Assembly: GCA_903934195.1 (NCBI GenBank)
Contig: CAIZMV010000058.1
Location: 1-6,923 of the forward strand
Reading direction: 5' to 3'
Source of the DNA: an uncultured Acidimicrobiaceae bacterium
GTDB taxonomy: Bacteria; Actinomycetota; Acidimicrobiia; Acidimicrobiales; Ilumatobacteraceae
Length of the DNA stretch: 6,923 nucleotides
Each line of letters begins with the position of its first letter. Position 1 is the first letter of the stretch. The translations under genes were made by a program, and so were the position numbers. Under the pieces are notes generated by a model. That model did not search any database, had not been told where the DNA came from, and saw only the letters and a program-made list of their open reading frames with translations. This document shows positions 1 to 6,774 of this stretch, in pieces.

Positions 1-11
1 CGTAAATACCT

Positions 12-17
12 AGGGAG
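12..17 (+). promoter_or_regulatory. Ribosome binding site of nuoM
   Basis: AGGGAG, close to the Shine-Dalgarno consensus, ends 8 nt before the ATG at 26. It supports that start codon. Confidence 0.75.
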
Positions 18-25
18 CTACCGCA

Positions 26-1567
26 ATGGAAGTCATAAGCAACCACAACTGGGCTCTAACAGTCGGCACATTTTTGCCGCTTGTCGGAGTCCTCATCATG
101 CTGTTCATACCGAAAGCTGAAGAGGCGCTGATCAAGTCAGTTGCAATCGCAACAGCAATCGCCACACTCGCTGTCGGTATTTACACAATGATCCAGTTCG
201 ACTTCGGCAATGCCGGCACCATGCAGTTCGTGGCACAGCATGACTGGATTTCAGTCATTAAGTCCTCCTACTTCATTGGTATTGATGGCATCAGCCTTCC
301 GCTGTACCTCTTGTCAATGGTCATCACAGTTCTCGTCATGATTTATTCATGGGATCACGTACCGTCGCCAGGAAATCCAAAAGCCTTCTTCATCCTGATG
401 TTGATTCTTCAAACAGGTATGGCCGGAACATTCATTGCCCGTGACCTCATCTTGTTCTTCGTGTTCTTCGAACTCGTGCTCTTGCCGATGTACTTCATGA
501 TCGGTGTATGGGGTGGCGAGAATCGCCAGTACGCATCACTCAAGTTCTTCTTGTACACCATGTTCGGATCAGCTCTTATGTTGGTTGCATTCCTCGCACT
601 GTTCTTCAAGACCGGCGCAGAGAGCTTCTCTATTCCATTCCTCATTGAGCAAGGCATGAACATCTCACGCACTACTCAAATTTGGATCTTCGCCGGAATG
701 TTCGTCGGCTTTGCCGTCAAGGTTCCGATGTTCCCATTCCACACATGGTTGCCCGATGCTCATACCCAAGCACCAACACAAGGTTCAGTCATCCTTGCTG
801 CAGTGTTGTTGAAATTGGGTACGTACGGTTTTGTACGTATCGCAATTCCAGTTCTTCCAGAAGCAGCAAAAGCATGGGCTCCGTATATCGGTGGACTTGC
901 AGTGATCGGAATCATCTACGGTTCCTTCGGTTGCCTTGCGCAAACTGACATGAAGCGCCTCATTGCGTTTTCGTCGGTAGCTCACATGGGCTTCGTGATG
1001 CTTGGTATTTCAACTCTCACTTCATTCGGCATGAACGCCGCAATGTTCGGAATGGTTGCGCACGGTCTTATCACCGGCATGTTGTTCTTCGTTGCTGGTT
1101 CTGTGAAAGAGCGTTACCACACGCTTGAAATCAAGCGCATTTCTGGCATGTTGCTACAGATGCCAAAACTGGGATGGATCCTTGGTTTCTGCGCAATGGC
1201 TTCACTTGGTTTGCCAGGTCTTGCTGGGTTCTGGGGCGAGTTCCCTGCAATCTTGTCGGCCTACCAACCAGCTCCAGGTCTTTCCGTCAACGTGTTCCGT
1301 ACGTACATGGTGATTGCAGCAATCGGAACCGTCTTTGCTGCCGGCTATTTGTTGTGGCTCTTCCAGCGCATCGCATTTGGTGAGCCAACTGCTGAGTTTG
1401 CTGCTGGTCACGGACATGATGAAGACATTCACGATGTCAATAAGTTCGAGTGGATTGCTTGGACACCACTTCTGATCGCAATTGTTGTCTTTGGTGTGTA
1501 CCCGCAATTGATGTTCAAGGTTCTCGACCCAGCTGTGGGCGTGACTCTCAAGGCTTTCGGAGGCTGA
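26..1567 (+). CDS. nuoM: NADH-quinone oxidoreductase subunit M (complex I, NuoM/ND4)
   Basis: Antiporter-like, proton-pumping subunit in the membrane arm of respiratory complex I, which transfers electrons from NADH to quinone. The 513-residue product is highly hydrophobic throughout, close to the usual length of about 500 residues, and matches the Proton_antipo_M family. Key channel residues are visible: E149 in FFELVLLPMYF, K232 in FAVKVPMFPFHTWLPDAHTQ, K263 in LLKLGTYGF and E405 in GLPGLAGFWGEF. These correspond by motif to E144, K234, K265 and E407 of E. coli NuoM. The start is fixed by an AGGGAG Shine-Dalgarno sequence 8 nt upstream. A His/Asp-rich loop (H462, H464, H469) precedes the last membrane segment. 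nuoN follows after 3 nt, so the two are surely co-transcribed. In the standard gene order nuoL lies just upstream; its stop may be the TAA at 3-5 or the TAG at 11-13, but too little is present to say. Confidence 0.97.
   Translation: MEVISNHNWALTVGTFLPLVGVLIMLFIPKAEEALIKSVAIATAIATLAVGIYTMIQFDFGNAGTMQFVAQHDWISVIKSSYFIGIDGISLPLYLLSMVITVLVMIYSWDHVPSPGNPKAFFILMLILQTGMAGTFIARDLILFFVFFELVLLPMYFMIGVWGGENRQYASLKFFLYTMFGSALMLVAFLALFFKTGAESFSIPFLIEQGMNISRTTQIWIFAGMFVGFAVKVPMFPFHTWLPDAHTQAPTQGSVILAAVLLKLGTYGFVRIAIPVLPEAAKAWAPYIGGLAVIGIIYGSFGCLAQTDMKRLIAFSSVAHMGFVMLGISTLTSFGMNAAMFGMVAHGLITGMLFFVAGSVKERYHTLEIKRISGMLLQMPKLGWILGFCAMASLGLPGLAGFWGEFPAILSAYQPAPGLSVNVFRTYMVIAAIGTVFAAGYLLWLFQRIAFGEPTAEFAAGHGHDEDIHDVNKFEWIAWTPLLIAIVVFGVYPQLMFKVLDPAVGVTLKAFGG
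1559..1563 (+). promoter_or_regulatory. Ribosome binding site of nuoN, inside the end of nuoM
   Basis: GGAGG lies in the last codons of nuoM and ends 7 nt before the GTG at 1571. This strong site supports GTG as the nuoN start, and its position suggests that translation of nuoN is coupled to that of nuoM. Confidence 0.8.
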
Positions 1568-1570
1568 CCC

Positions 1571-3079
1571 GTGCTGAGCACAATCGCCACCGCTGCGTGG
1601 TCATCACCAATAATTGATTACCACGCATTAGCCCCTGAGATGATTCTTGGGGCTGGCATTGTTGTGCTCTTGCTGCTCGACTTGTTCTTGTCTGATTCTC
1701 GTAAATGGTTGTTGACACCCGTCGCAAGCTTTACGTTGCTTGGCGCGTTCATTCCAGTACTCACATTGGCCTTGAGCAATTCAGGTACGCGACAAATGTT
1801 TGATGGTCGCTACGTCATTGATGATTTCAGCCTCGTGATGAAGGGCATGTTTTTGCTGTCCGGTTACGTGGTAGTTCTTCTTGCAGCTGACTACATCCGT
1901 GAAGGCGACTATTACCAAGGGGAATTCTGGTTCCTTATGTTGTCCAGCCTTATGGGAATGGTCATGATGGCATCAAGCCGTGACCTCATTTCAATTTTCG
2001 TGGCGCTTGAGTTCTTGTCTATTCCCGCGTACATGCTCGCTGCATGGCGCAAGCGTGATTCGCGAAGCAATGAGGCGGGAATCAAGTACTACCTTCTTGG
2101 TGTCTTCGCATCCGCAATCATGCTGTACGGCATGTCATTGCTCTACGGAATCTCAAACTCAACGAAACTTACTGAGATTGGTGCGTCACTCGGTAGCAAC
2201 CTCACTTCAATCCGTGCACTTGCCGTGTTCTTTGTGGTGATTGGTTTTGCCTTCAAAATTTCTGCAGTTCCGTTTCACACGTGGGCGCCTGACACCTATC
2301 AAGGTGCACCAACTCCAGTTACTGCATTCTTGTCAGTGGCCTCAAAGGCAGCTGGTTTCGTTGCGCTTGTAACAGTTGTGTACGTCGGTTTCCCTGGCTC
2401 ACATGCTGTTTGGCAGCCGGTCTTTTGGATCCTCTCTGCTGCCACAATGACTCTCGGCAACGTCATGGCGTTGAAGCAAACAAACATCATTCGCATGTTG
2501 GCGTATTCATCAATCGCACAGGGTGGATTCATCCTGATGCCGCTCGCAGTAGCTGGTGAAACCGGTGTCGCAGAGTCTGCATTGCGCGCTGTGGTTACGT
2601 ATCTCATCGTGTACGCAGCAACAAACCTTGGTGTGTTTGCTGTGGTCACGGTTGTGGCTCGCAAAACTCGTAGTGGCGATATTTCTTCATACGGCGGCTT
2701 GTTCTCGTACGCACCTGGCATCGCAACACTGATGACAATCTTCATGGCGTCGCTCGCTGGTATCCCACCACTTGGTGGTTGGTTCGGTAAGTTCGCAGCG
2801 TTCCAGTCACTTGTTTCGGCTGGCACAACATGGGCTTATGTACTTGCAATCATCGGTGGTGTGAACTCAGTTGTTGCATTCGGTTACTACGGAAGCATCT
2901 TGCGTGAAATGTGGATGCGTCCGGTTCCCGATGGCGACACATCACCAGTTCCAGTGAAGTCTTCACTCGCAGTTGCTCTTGGCATTACTGGCATCGCCAC
3001 ATTGTTGTTGGGTGTCTTGCCTGGCATCGTGATTCACTTCGGTGATCTTGCCGGTCTCGCCGGTGCCTTCGGCCGCTGA
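1571..3079 (+). CDS. nuoN: NADH-quinone oxidoreductase subunit N (complex I, NuoN/ND2)
   Basis: Second antiporter-like subunit of the complex I membrane arm, paralogous to NuoM, contributing one of the proton channels. The product is 502 residues, a normal length, and is polytopic. Visible family residues are E147 in VALEFLSIPAYML, K229 in FAFKISAVPFHTWAPDTYQG, K259 in SVASKAAGF and K407 in GIPPLGGWFGKF. By motif they match E133, K217, K247 and K395 of E. coli NuoN; a lysine in the last motif, where NuoM has glutamate, distinguishes NuoN from NuoM. The start is GTG with GGAGG 7 nt upstream, 3 nt after the nuoM stop. The 3' end overlaps the next gene in a different frame. No terminator is visible after the stop, so transcription probably continues into the methyltransferase gene. 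Confidence 0.97.
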   Translation: MLSTIATAAWSSPIIDYHALAPEMILGAGIVVLLLLDLFLSDSRKWLLTPVASFTLLGAFIPVLTLALSNSGTRQMFDGRYVIDDFSLVMKGMFLLSGYVVVLLAADYIREGDYYQGEFWFLMLSSLMGMVMMASSRDLISIFVALEFLSIPAYMLAAWRKRDSRSNEAGIKYYLLGVFASAIMLYGMSLLYGISNSTKLTEIGASLGSNLTSIRALAVFFVVIGFAFKISAVPFHTWAPDTYQGAPTPVTAFLSVASKAAGFVALVTVVYVGFPGSHAVWQPVFWILSAATMTLGNVMALKQTNIIRMLAYSSIAQGGFILMPLAVAGETGVAESALRAVVTYLIVYAATNLGVFAVVTVVARKTRSGDISSYGGLFSYAPGIATLMTIFMASLAGIPPLGGWFGKFAAFQSLVSAGTTWAYVLAIIGGVNSVVAFGYYGSILREMWMRPVPDGDTSPVPVKSSLAVALGITGIATLLLGVLPGIVIHFGDLAGLAGAFGR

Positions 3080-4091
3080 TTCCATACGCGCTGCCATTGC
3101 AGCGTCACAGGGGAGCATTCCGTTCTCGTCGTTCATGGACCTCGCGCTGTATAGCGAACATGGTTTCTATTCCACAACAGGACGTGCAGGCAGGCGCGGT
3201 GATTTCATAACCTCTGCTGAAGTCGGGCCATTGTTTGGCACAGTTCTTGCTCTAGCTATCGATGATGTGTGGAAACGACTTGGAAAACCAGATAATTTCC
3301 AAATCGTAGAAGTGGGGGCCGGCCCCGGAACTCTTGCGCGTTCCATCCTTGCGGCACAACCAGAATGTCTACAGTGCGGTGAATACATCACTATTGAAAC
3401 AAGTGCAGCCCAACGAGCACTTCACCCAGATGGTGTGACATCAACTGATTCAATGCCATCTGTTATTGAACACGGCGTTGTGATTGCCAATGAATTGCTC
3501 GACAACATTCCGTTTGAATTGTGGGTATATGACGATGGTTGGCGCGAAGCACACGTGATTGCAACTGGCGACACTTTCTCTGAAATCTTGGTGAACTCTC
3601 CGATTCCATCATTCTTGCCAAGTAGGGCGCCGCATGGTTCGCGTGCCCCAATTCAACGTGAGGCCTCACAATGGCTGACTGATTCATTGTCCACAGTGCG
3701 TCGGGGGTCAGTTATAGCAATCGATTACTGCACCCCGCTCACAGCTGAAGTTGCCTCAATGCCGTGGCGTGAATGGTTGCGAACATATGCAAGCCATGAA
3801 AAGGGAACGCACTACTTGCGGAACCCTGGCGACCAAGACATCACTACACAAGTGCTTATTGATCAATTGTCTGCTGTTCGCGAACCTGATGCAGTGCGAA
3901 CACAAGCGCAGTTTCTCCAGCGGTGGGGCATTGACGAATTGGTTGAAGAAGGCAAGCGGGTATGGGCGGAACAAGCATCTGCATCGACACTTGCTGCAAT
4001 AAAAATGCGTAGCCGTATTACAGAGGCTGAAGCTTTATTAGATGAAACCGGACTAGGAAACTTCACTGTTCTGGAGTGGTCTCAGAACTAG
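3042..4091 (+). CDS. MidA/NDUFAF7-family SAM-dependent methyltransferase (COG1565)
   Basis: Predicted cytosolic class I SAM-dependent methyltransferase of 349 residues. Family motifs in order: an N-terminal PFSSFMDLALYSEHGFY (27-43), GDFITSAEVGPLFG (53-66), the SAM-binding motif I EVGAGPGT (90-97), an acidic E119 at the end of the next strand (ITIE), the family signature NELLDNIPF (150-158), then IDYC and a C-terminal block with WLRTY and QDITT. Eukaryotic homologues (human NDUFAF7, Dictyostelium MidA) are needed for complex I assembly; NDUFAF7 dimethylates an arginine of NDUFS2, the NuoD counterpart. Lying directly behind nuoN suggests the same role here, but the substrate is inferred. The start is uncertain. 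GTG 3042 gives a 38-nt overlap with nuoN. GTG 3063 gives 17 nt and fits the usual short leader before the first helix. Neither has a good Shine-Dalgarno sequence, so coupling to nuoN translation is likely. Confidence 0.88.
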   Translation: MILPVSPVPSAADSIRAAIAASQGSIPFSSFMDLALYSEHGFYSTTGRAGRRGDFITSAEVGPLFGTVLALAIDDVWKRLGKPDNFQIVEVGAGPGTLARSILAAQPECLQCGEYITIETSAAQRALHPDGVTSTDSMPSVIEHGVVIANELLDNIPFELWVYDDGWREAHVIATGDTFSEILVNSPIPSFLPSRAPHGSRAPIQREASQWLTDSLSTVRRGSVIAIDYCTPLTAEVASMPWREWLRTYASHEKGTHYLRNPGDQDITTQVLIDQLSAVREPDAVRTQAQFLQRWGIDELVEEGKRVWAEQASASTLAAIKMRSRITEAEALLDETGLGNFTVLEWSQN

Positions 4092-4103
4092 ACCAATGTG
4101 GCA

Positions 4104-4109
4104 TAGGGT
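4104..4109 (+). promoter_or_regulatory. Candidate -10 box (TAGGGT) or Shine-Dalgarno (AGGG) of the ABC operon
   Basis: TAGGGT fits the actinobacterial TAnnnT -10 pattern and ends exactly 6 nt before the ATG at 4116, the spacing expected for a leaderless transcript starting at or beside the start codon. No clear -35 element is visible. The embedded AGGG, 7 nt before the ATG, could instead act as a ribosome binding site on a read-through transcript from the upstream gene. Confidence 0.4.
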
Positions 4110-4115
4110 TAGCAC

Positions 4116-5051
4116 ATGATCGTTGTCGAGAATCTCACGAAGTCGTACGGCTCAAAAAAGGCCGTCGACAATCTGTCATTCTCAGTAACGTCTGGTCGTG
4201 TCACTGGGTTCCTTGGGCCAAATGGTTCCGGCAAAAGCACCACGATGCGTTGCATGCTCGGCCTTGATAAACCCGATGCCGGCATAGCCACCTTTGATGG
4301 GCGCAAGTACACAGATATTGAATCCCCACTGACACATGTCGGTTCATTGCTTGACGCTGGAGACGCACATAAGGGTCGCACAGCAAGAAATCATCTGCGT
4401 TGGATTGCGATGACCAATGGAATCTCTGCATCACGAGTCGATGCGGTGTTGCAAATGGTCGGAATGCAAGATGCCGCTCGCACCAAGGTCGGCAAGTTTT
4501 CTCTCGGTATGCGCCAGAGACTCGGACTTGCTGTCGCGTTGTTGGGCGATCCGAAGGTCGTGATTTTGGATGAACCTGCAAATGGCTTAGACCCAGAAGG
4601 AATTCGATGGACCCGTGAAGTCATGCGGCATCTCGCTAACGAAGGTAGATCTGTTTTGGTGAGTAGCCACCAATTAGTAGAGCTGTCATTGGTCGCAGAT
4701 GATCTCATTGTTATTGGCCAAGGAAAACTTATTTCTTCAGGTCCAATTGGAAACTTCATGACACAACATGCAAAGACATGGGTGCGAGTTGTATCACCAC
4801 AGTTCGACGCCTTGGCTGCATTAGTTACTGCCCAGGGTGGCACAGTGGAACGCACACCAGATGGTGGCGACTTCCACGCAATCTCTGCAATAACCGTTGG
4901 CAATATTGCCGCTGCTAACAATATTGTGCTGCACGAACTGTCACCACAGACCGGTTCTCTTGAAGAAGCCTTCTTAGATGCCACTGATGCTTCAGTTGAA
5001 TATCGTGGACAATCAACAACTACCAATGTTTGGGATGCACCACAACCATGA
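4116..5051 (+). CDS. ABC transporter ATP-binding protein (ABC-2 exporter type)
   Basis: ATPase subunit of a predicted exporter, 311 residues, working with the permease encoded next. Visible motifs: Walker A GPNGSGKST (34-42), signature FSLGMRQRL (128-136), Walker B VVILDEP (148-154) with catalytic E153, D-loop NGLD (156-159) and switch histidine H185 in SSHQ. All catalytic residues are present, so it should hydrolyse ATP. The usual Q-loop glutamine seems to be replaced by D80 in VGSLLDAG; related BcrA-like ATPases often carry an acidic residue there. Residues after about 220 form a C-terminal extension typical of drug and lantibiotic-resistance ATPases. The gene starts 24 nt after the methyltransferase gene and its stop overlaps the permease start (ATGA). 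Substrate unknown: antibiotic, peptide or lipid are all possible. Confidence 0.93.
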   Translation: MIVVENLTKSYGSKKAVDNLSFSVTSGRVTGFLGPNGSGKSTTMRCMLGLDKPDAGIATFDGRKYTDIESPLTHVGSLLDAGDAHKGRTARNHLRWIAMTNGISASRVDAVLQMVGMQDAARTKVGKFSLGMRQRLGLAVALLGDPKVVILDEPANGLDPEGIRWTREVMRHLANEGRSVLVSSHQLVELSLVADDLIVIGQGKLISSGPIGNFMTQHAKTWVRVVSPQFDALAALVTAQGGTVERTPDGGDFHAISAITVGNIAAANNIVLHELSPQTGSLEEAFLDATDASVEYRGQSTTTNVWDAPQP

Positions 5052-5797
5052 TCGGCGTTCTCAAATCTGAATTGTTTAAGTTGCGAACGACACGTGCAAC
5101 AAAGATTGTTGTTATCTGTTCCGTTGCACTTCCTGCAATCATTTTCGGGCTTACGTCTGCATTCGCATTCACGAATGGTGAAGTGGGTGACTCTCTTGTT
5201 TCGATGGTGGGTAACTTTGCTCCATTAACGGGACTGTTGCTCGGAGTTGTAGGCGTGTTGTGCTCAACTCAAGAGTATTCACAGGGAACTATTCGCATTA
5301 CGCTTGTAGCAACACCAAATCGGTTGAAGGTATTTGTTGCAAAACTACTTACCACTTTGGTGGTATCTGTTGCCTCTGCATTACTGATGTTGCTGCTCTG
5401 TCTATTGCTTTCACAAGTGGTTCTGTCGACTCGTAATGTCACCTTTGAGTTAATTGGCTCGGACATTCGTGTGTTGTTTTCGGCAGTAATACTTAGTGCT
5501 TTTCTCTCGATTCTCGGCTTATCGCTCGGCCTTATTTTCAAGAGTTCACCGGGCGCTATCTCTGCGCTGTTGTTGTGGCCCACAATTCTTGAAGGCATGG
5601 TGTTTGGTCTTTTGTCCGTGGCATTTGACAACAACATGATGAAGTTTGCTCCCGTGCAAGGCAATGGCTTCAGACTCATCGCAACTTATGTGGGTACAGA
5701 CGAAAACACATGGCTTGTTTCGTTAACGTATTTCAGTGCCTTTGTCGCTGTGTTTGCAGTTCTCGGCGCAGTGTTGTTTGCTCGCCGCGACGCTTAA
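5048..5797 (+). CDS. ABC-2 type transporter permease
   Basis: Membrane subunit partnering the ATPase just upstream; 249 residues with about six hydrophobic segments. The basic N-terminal amphipathic stretch LKSELFKLRTTRATK (5-19) precedes membrane segment 1 (about 20-42). The motif Q75-E-Y-S-Q-G-T-I-R83 after segment 2 is characteristic of this ABC-2 group and probably belongs to a coupling helix that contacts the ATPase. The start is ATG 5048, overlapping the ATPase stop as ATGA, which implies translational coupling; no good Shine-Dalgarno sequence precedes it. A TTG at 5030 would add six residues but is less likely. The stop TAA overlaps the stop of the convergent EamA gene. The substrate cannot be told from sequence. 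Confidence 0.9.
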   Translation: MIGVLKSELFKLRTTRATKIVVICSVALPAIIFGLTSAFAFTNGEVGDSLVSMVGNFAPLTGLLLGVVGVLCSTQEYSQGTIRITLVATPNRLKVFVAKLLTTLVVSVASALLMLLLCLLLSQVVLSTRNVTFELIGSDIRVLFSAVILSAFLSILGLSLGLIFKSSPGAISALLLWPTILEGMVFGLLSVAFDNNMMKFAPVQGNGFRLIATYVGTDENTWLVSLTYFSAFVAVFAVLGAVLFARRDA

Positions 5798-6738
5798 GCA
5801 ATCTGTTTGTCGGGCCGGCTAGTCAGCCAGGCACCGATTAACACCACACACATTCCGACAACAGCAAGGGCAGTGACTTTTTCATCACGGAATAGCAACC
5901 CAAGAATTGTTGCAACTACAGGTGTGAAGAAAACTCCGATGACGCCTCGCACGGCACCGGCCCGAACCATCAACATGCCGTACATCACGTAAGCAAAGCC
6001 CGTACCGAATGCACCGAGAACTAGAAGTGAAAAGAATGCTGACCAAGCAAACTGGCTCTCAAAGAATGCAGGAATTCCAAGCGGCATTGAAAAGAGCAAA
6101 GCAAAGAGTTCCTGCCACAACAGAACCGTGAGTGTTCCGTACTTCACTTGCATCTCTCGCGACAAGATGCTGGTGAATGCGTAGCAACAGGTAGCGGCCA
6201 GCAAGAAGGCAACACCATGTAGTGAGGCGCCCTTGCCGTCGCCAACACTGCCGATTGAGATAAGTGCAATCCCGACAAAACCGATGATCACAGCGGTGAT
6301 GCGTCGAGCAGATGGCATGTTGCGGGTCAAGATGGCAGCAGCAACAACCGTAGTGATGGGAATCGAGCCATTGATCATGCCGGTGATGGAAGACGACACA
6401 GATTGTTCAGCCAACGGGTACAGATAAAACGGAATGGTCATGGCCACCAGCCCAAGTAGGGCCACGCGCACCATGTCTGACTTATCGATGCGCTTACGGG
6501 CTGCAGGGAAGCAGGCAAGGGCGAGAGCTCCAAAGCCAAGGCGGGCAATGGGCACGACGCCAGTTGCCACGTGGTCGATAGCAATGGCGATGAAGAGGAA
6601 AGATGCGCCCCAGGTGATGGCAACTGCTGAGGTCATGCCCCATTCCACTGGTCCAAATTGCTGGGCGGTATCTCGCCCGAGGTTTGACTTTGTCACCTGC
6701 TTAGTCTTGCCGTTCGCCATGGGTAACCGAGGCTTCAT
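5794..6738 (-). CDS. EamA/DMT-superfamily transporter
   Basis: Predicted inner-membrane drug/metabolite transporter of about 314 residues, with about ten hydrophobic segments in two EamA-like halves. The first half opens with WGASFLFIAIAI and the second with ATCCYAFTSILSREM. Family members export amino acids, metabolites or drugs; the substrate here is unknown. The open frame extends back to 6816, but that start would put 42 nt inside the divergent acs gene and add a leader unlike the family. ATG 6738 (MKPRLPMANGK) or ATG 6720 (MANGK) is more likely; neither has a strong ribosome binding site. ATG 6636 would begin at the edge of the first membrane segment and is possible but less attractive. 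The gene converges on the ABC permease, sharing 4 bp at the stop codons. Confidence 0.87.
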   Translation of the reverse strand: MKPRLPMANGKTKQVTKSNLGRDTAQQFGPVEWGMTSAVAITWGASFLFIAIAIDHVATGVVPIARLGFGALALACFPAARKRIDKSDMVRVALLGLVAMTIPFYLYPLAEQSVSSSITGMINGSIPITTVVAAAILTRNMPSARRITAVIIGFVGIALISIGSVGDGKGASLHGVAFLLAATCCYAFTSILSREMQVKYGTLTVLLWQELFALLFSMPLGIPAFFESQFAWSAFFSLLVLGAFGTGFAYVMYGMLMVRAGAVRGVIGVFFTPVVATILGLLFRDEKVTALAVVGMCVVLIGAWLTSRPDKQIA

Positions 6739-6774
6739 TTCACTAGTGTCATAAGGACTAACTGGGGGTTTCAC
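6739..6774. promoter_or_regulatory. Divergent intergenic region between the EamA gene and acs
   Basis: This 36-bp gap must hold, or border on, the start signals of two divergent genes. It contains a perfect 8-bp palindrome CACTAGTG (6741-6748), which could be part of an operator but is short enough to be chance. TAGTGT (6744-6749) on the plus strand and TATGAC (6753-6748) on the minus strand are weak -10 candidates. No convincing -35 box is seen on either strand. Confidence 0.3.
6764..6768 (+). promoter_or_regulatory. Probable ribosome binding site of acs
   Basis: A GGGGG run ends 6 nt before the ATG at 6775. It is an imperfect but well-placed Shine-Dalgarno sequence. AAGGA at 6753-6757 fits the consensus better but lies too far upstream (17 nt). 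Confidence 0.45.

Noticed and set aside
1..25. Tail of nuoL
   Set aside because: Expected from the standard gene order, but too few bases remain to identify the frame or even which stop codon is used.
2299..2826. 175-codon open frame on the minus strand
   Set aside because: Antisense shadow of nuoN; no known motif, no ribosome binding site and no membrane or catalytic pattern.
26..3079. NuoM and NuoN share similar motifs, suggesting a recent duplication
   Set aside because: This is the ancient paralogy of the antiporter-like subunits common to all complex I, not a local event.
4201..4581. 126-codon minus-strand frame
   Set aside because: Shadow of the region encoding Walker A to Walker B of the ATPase; no protein-like pattern.
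4391..5026. 211-codon open frame on the minus strand
   Set aside because: It lies wholly within the ABC ATPase gene, whose motifs are unmistakable. The antisense product shows no recognisable domain and has a low-complexity Ser/Thr/Pro-rich composition.
5808..5835. Possible hairpin GGCT-AGTC-AGCC near the convergent gene ends
   Set aside because: The stem is only 4 bp with no following T run on either strand, and it is inside the EamA coding sequence; not a credible terminator.
6434..6754. 106-codon plus-strand frame
   Set aside because: Opposite strand of the EamA gene. Its Met/Arg/Ala-rich product is typical of an antisense shadow.
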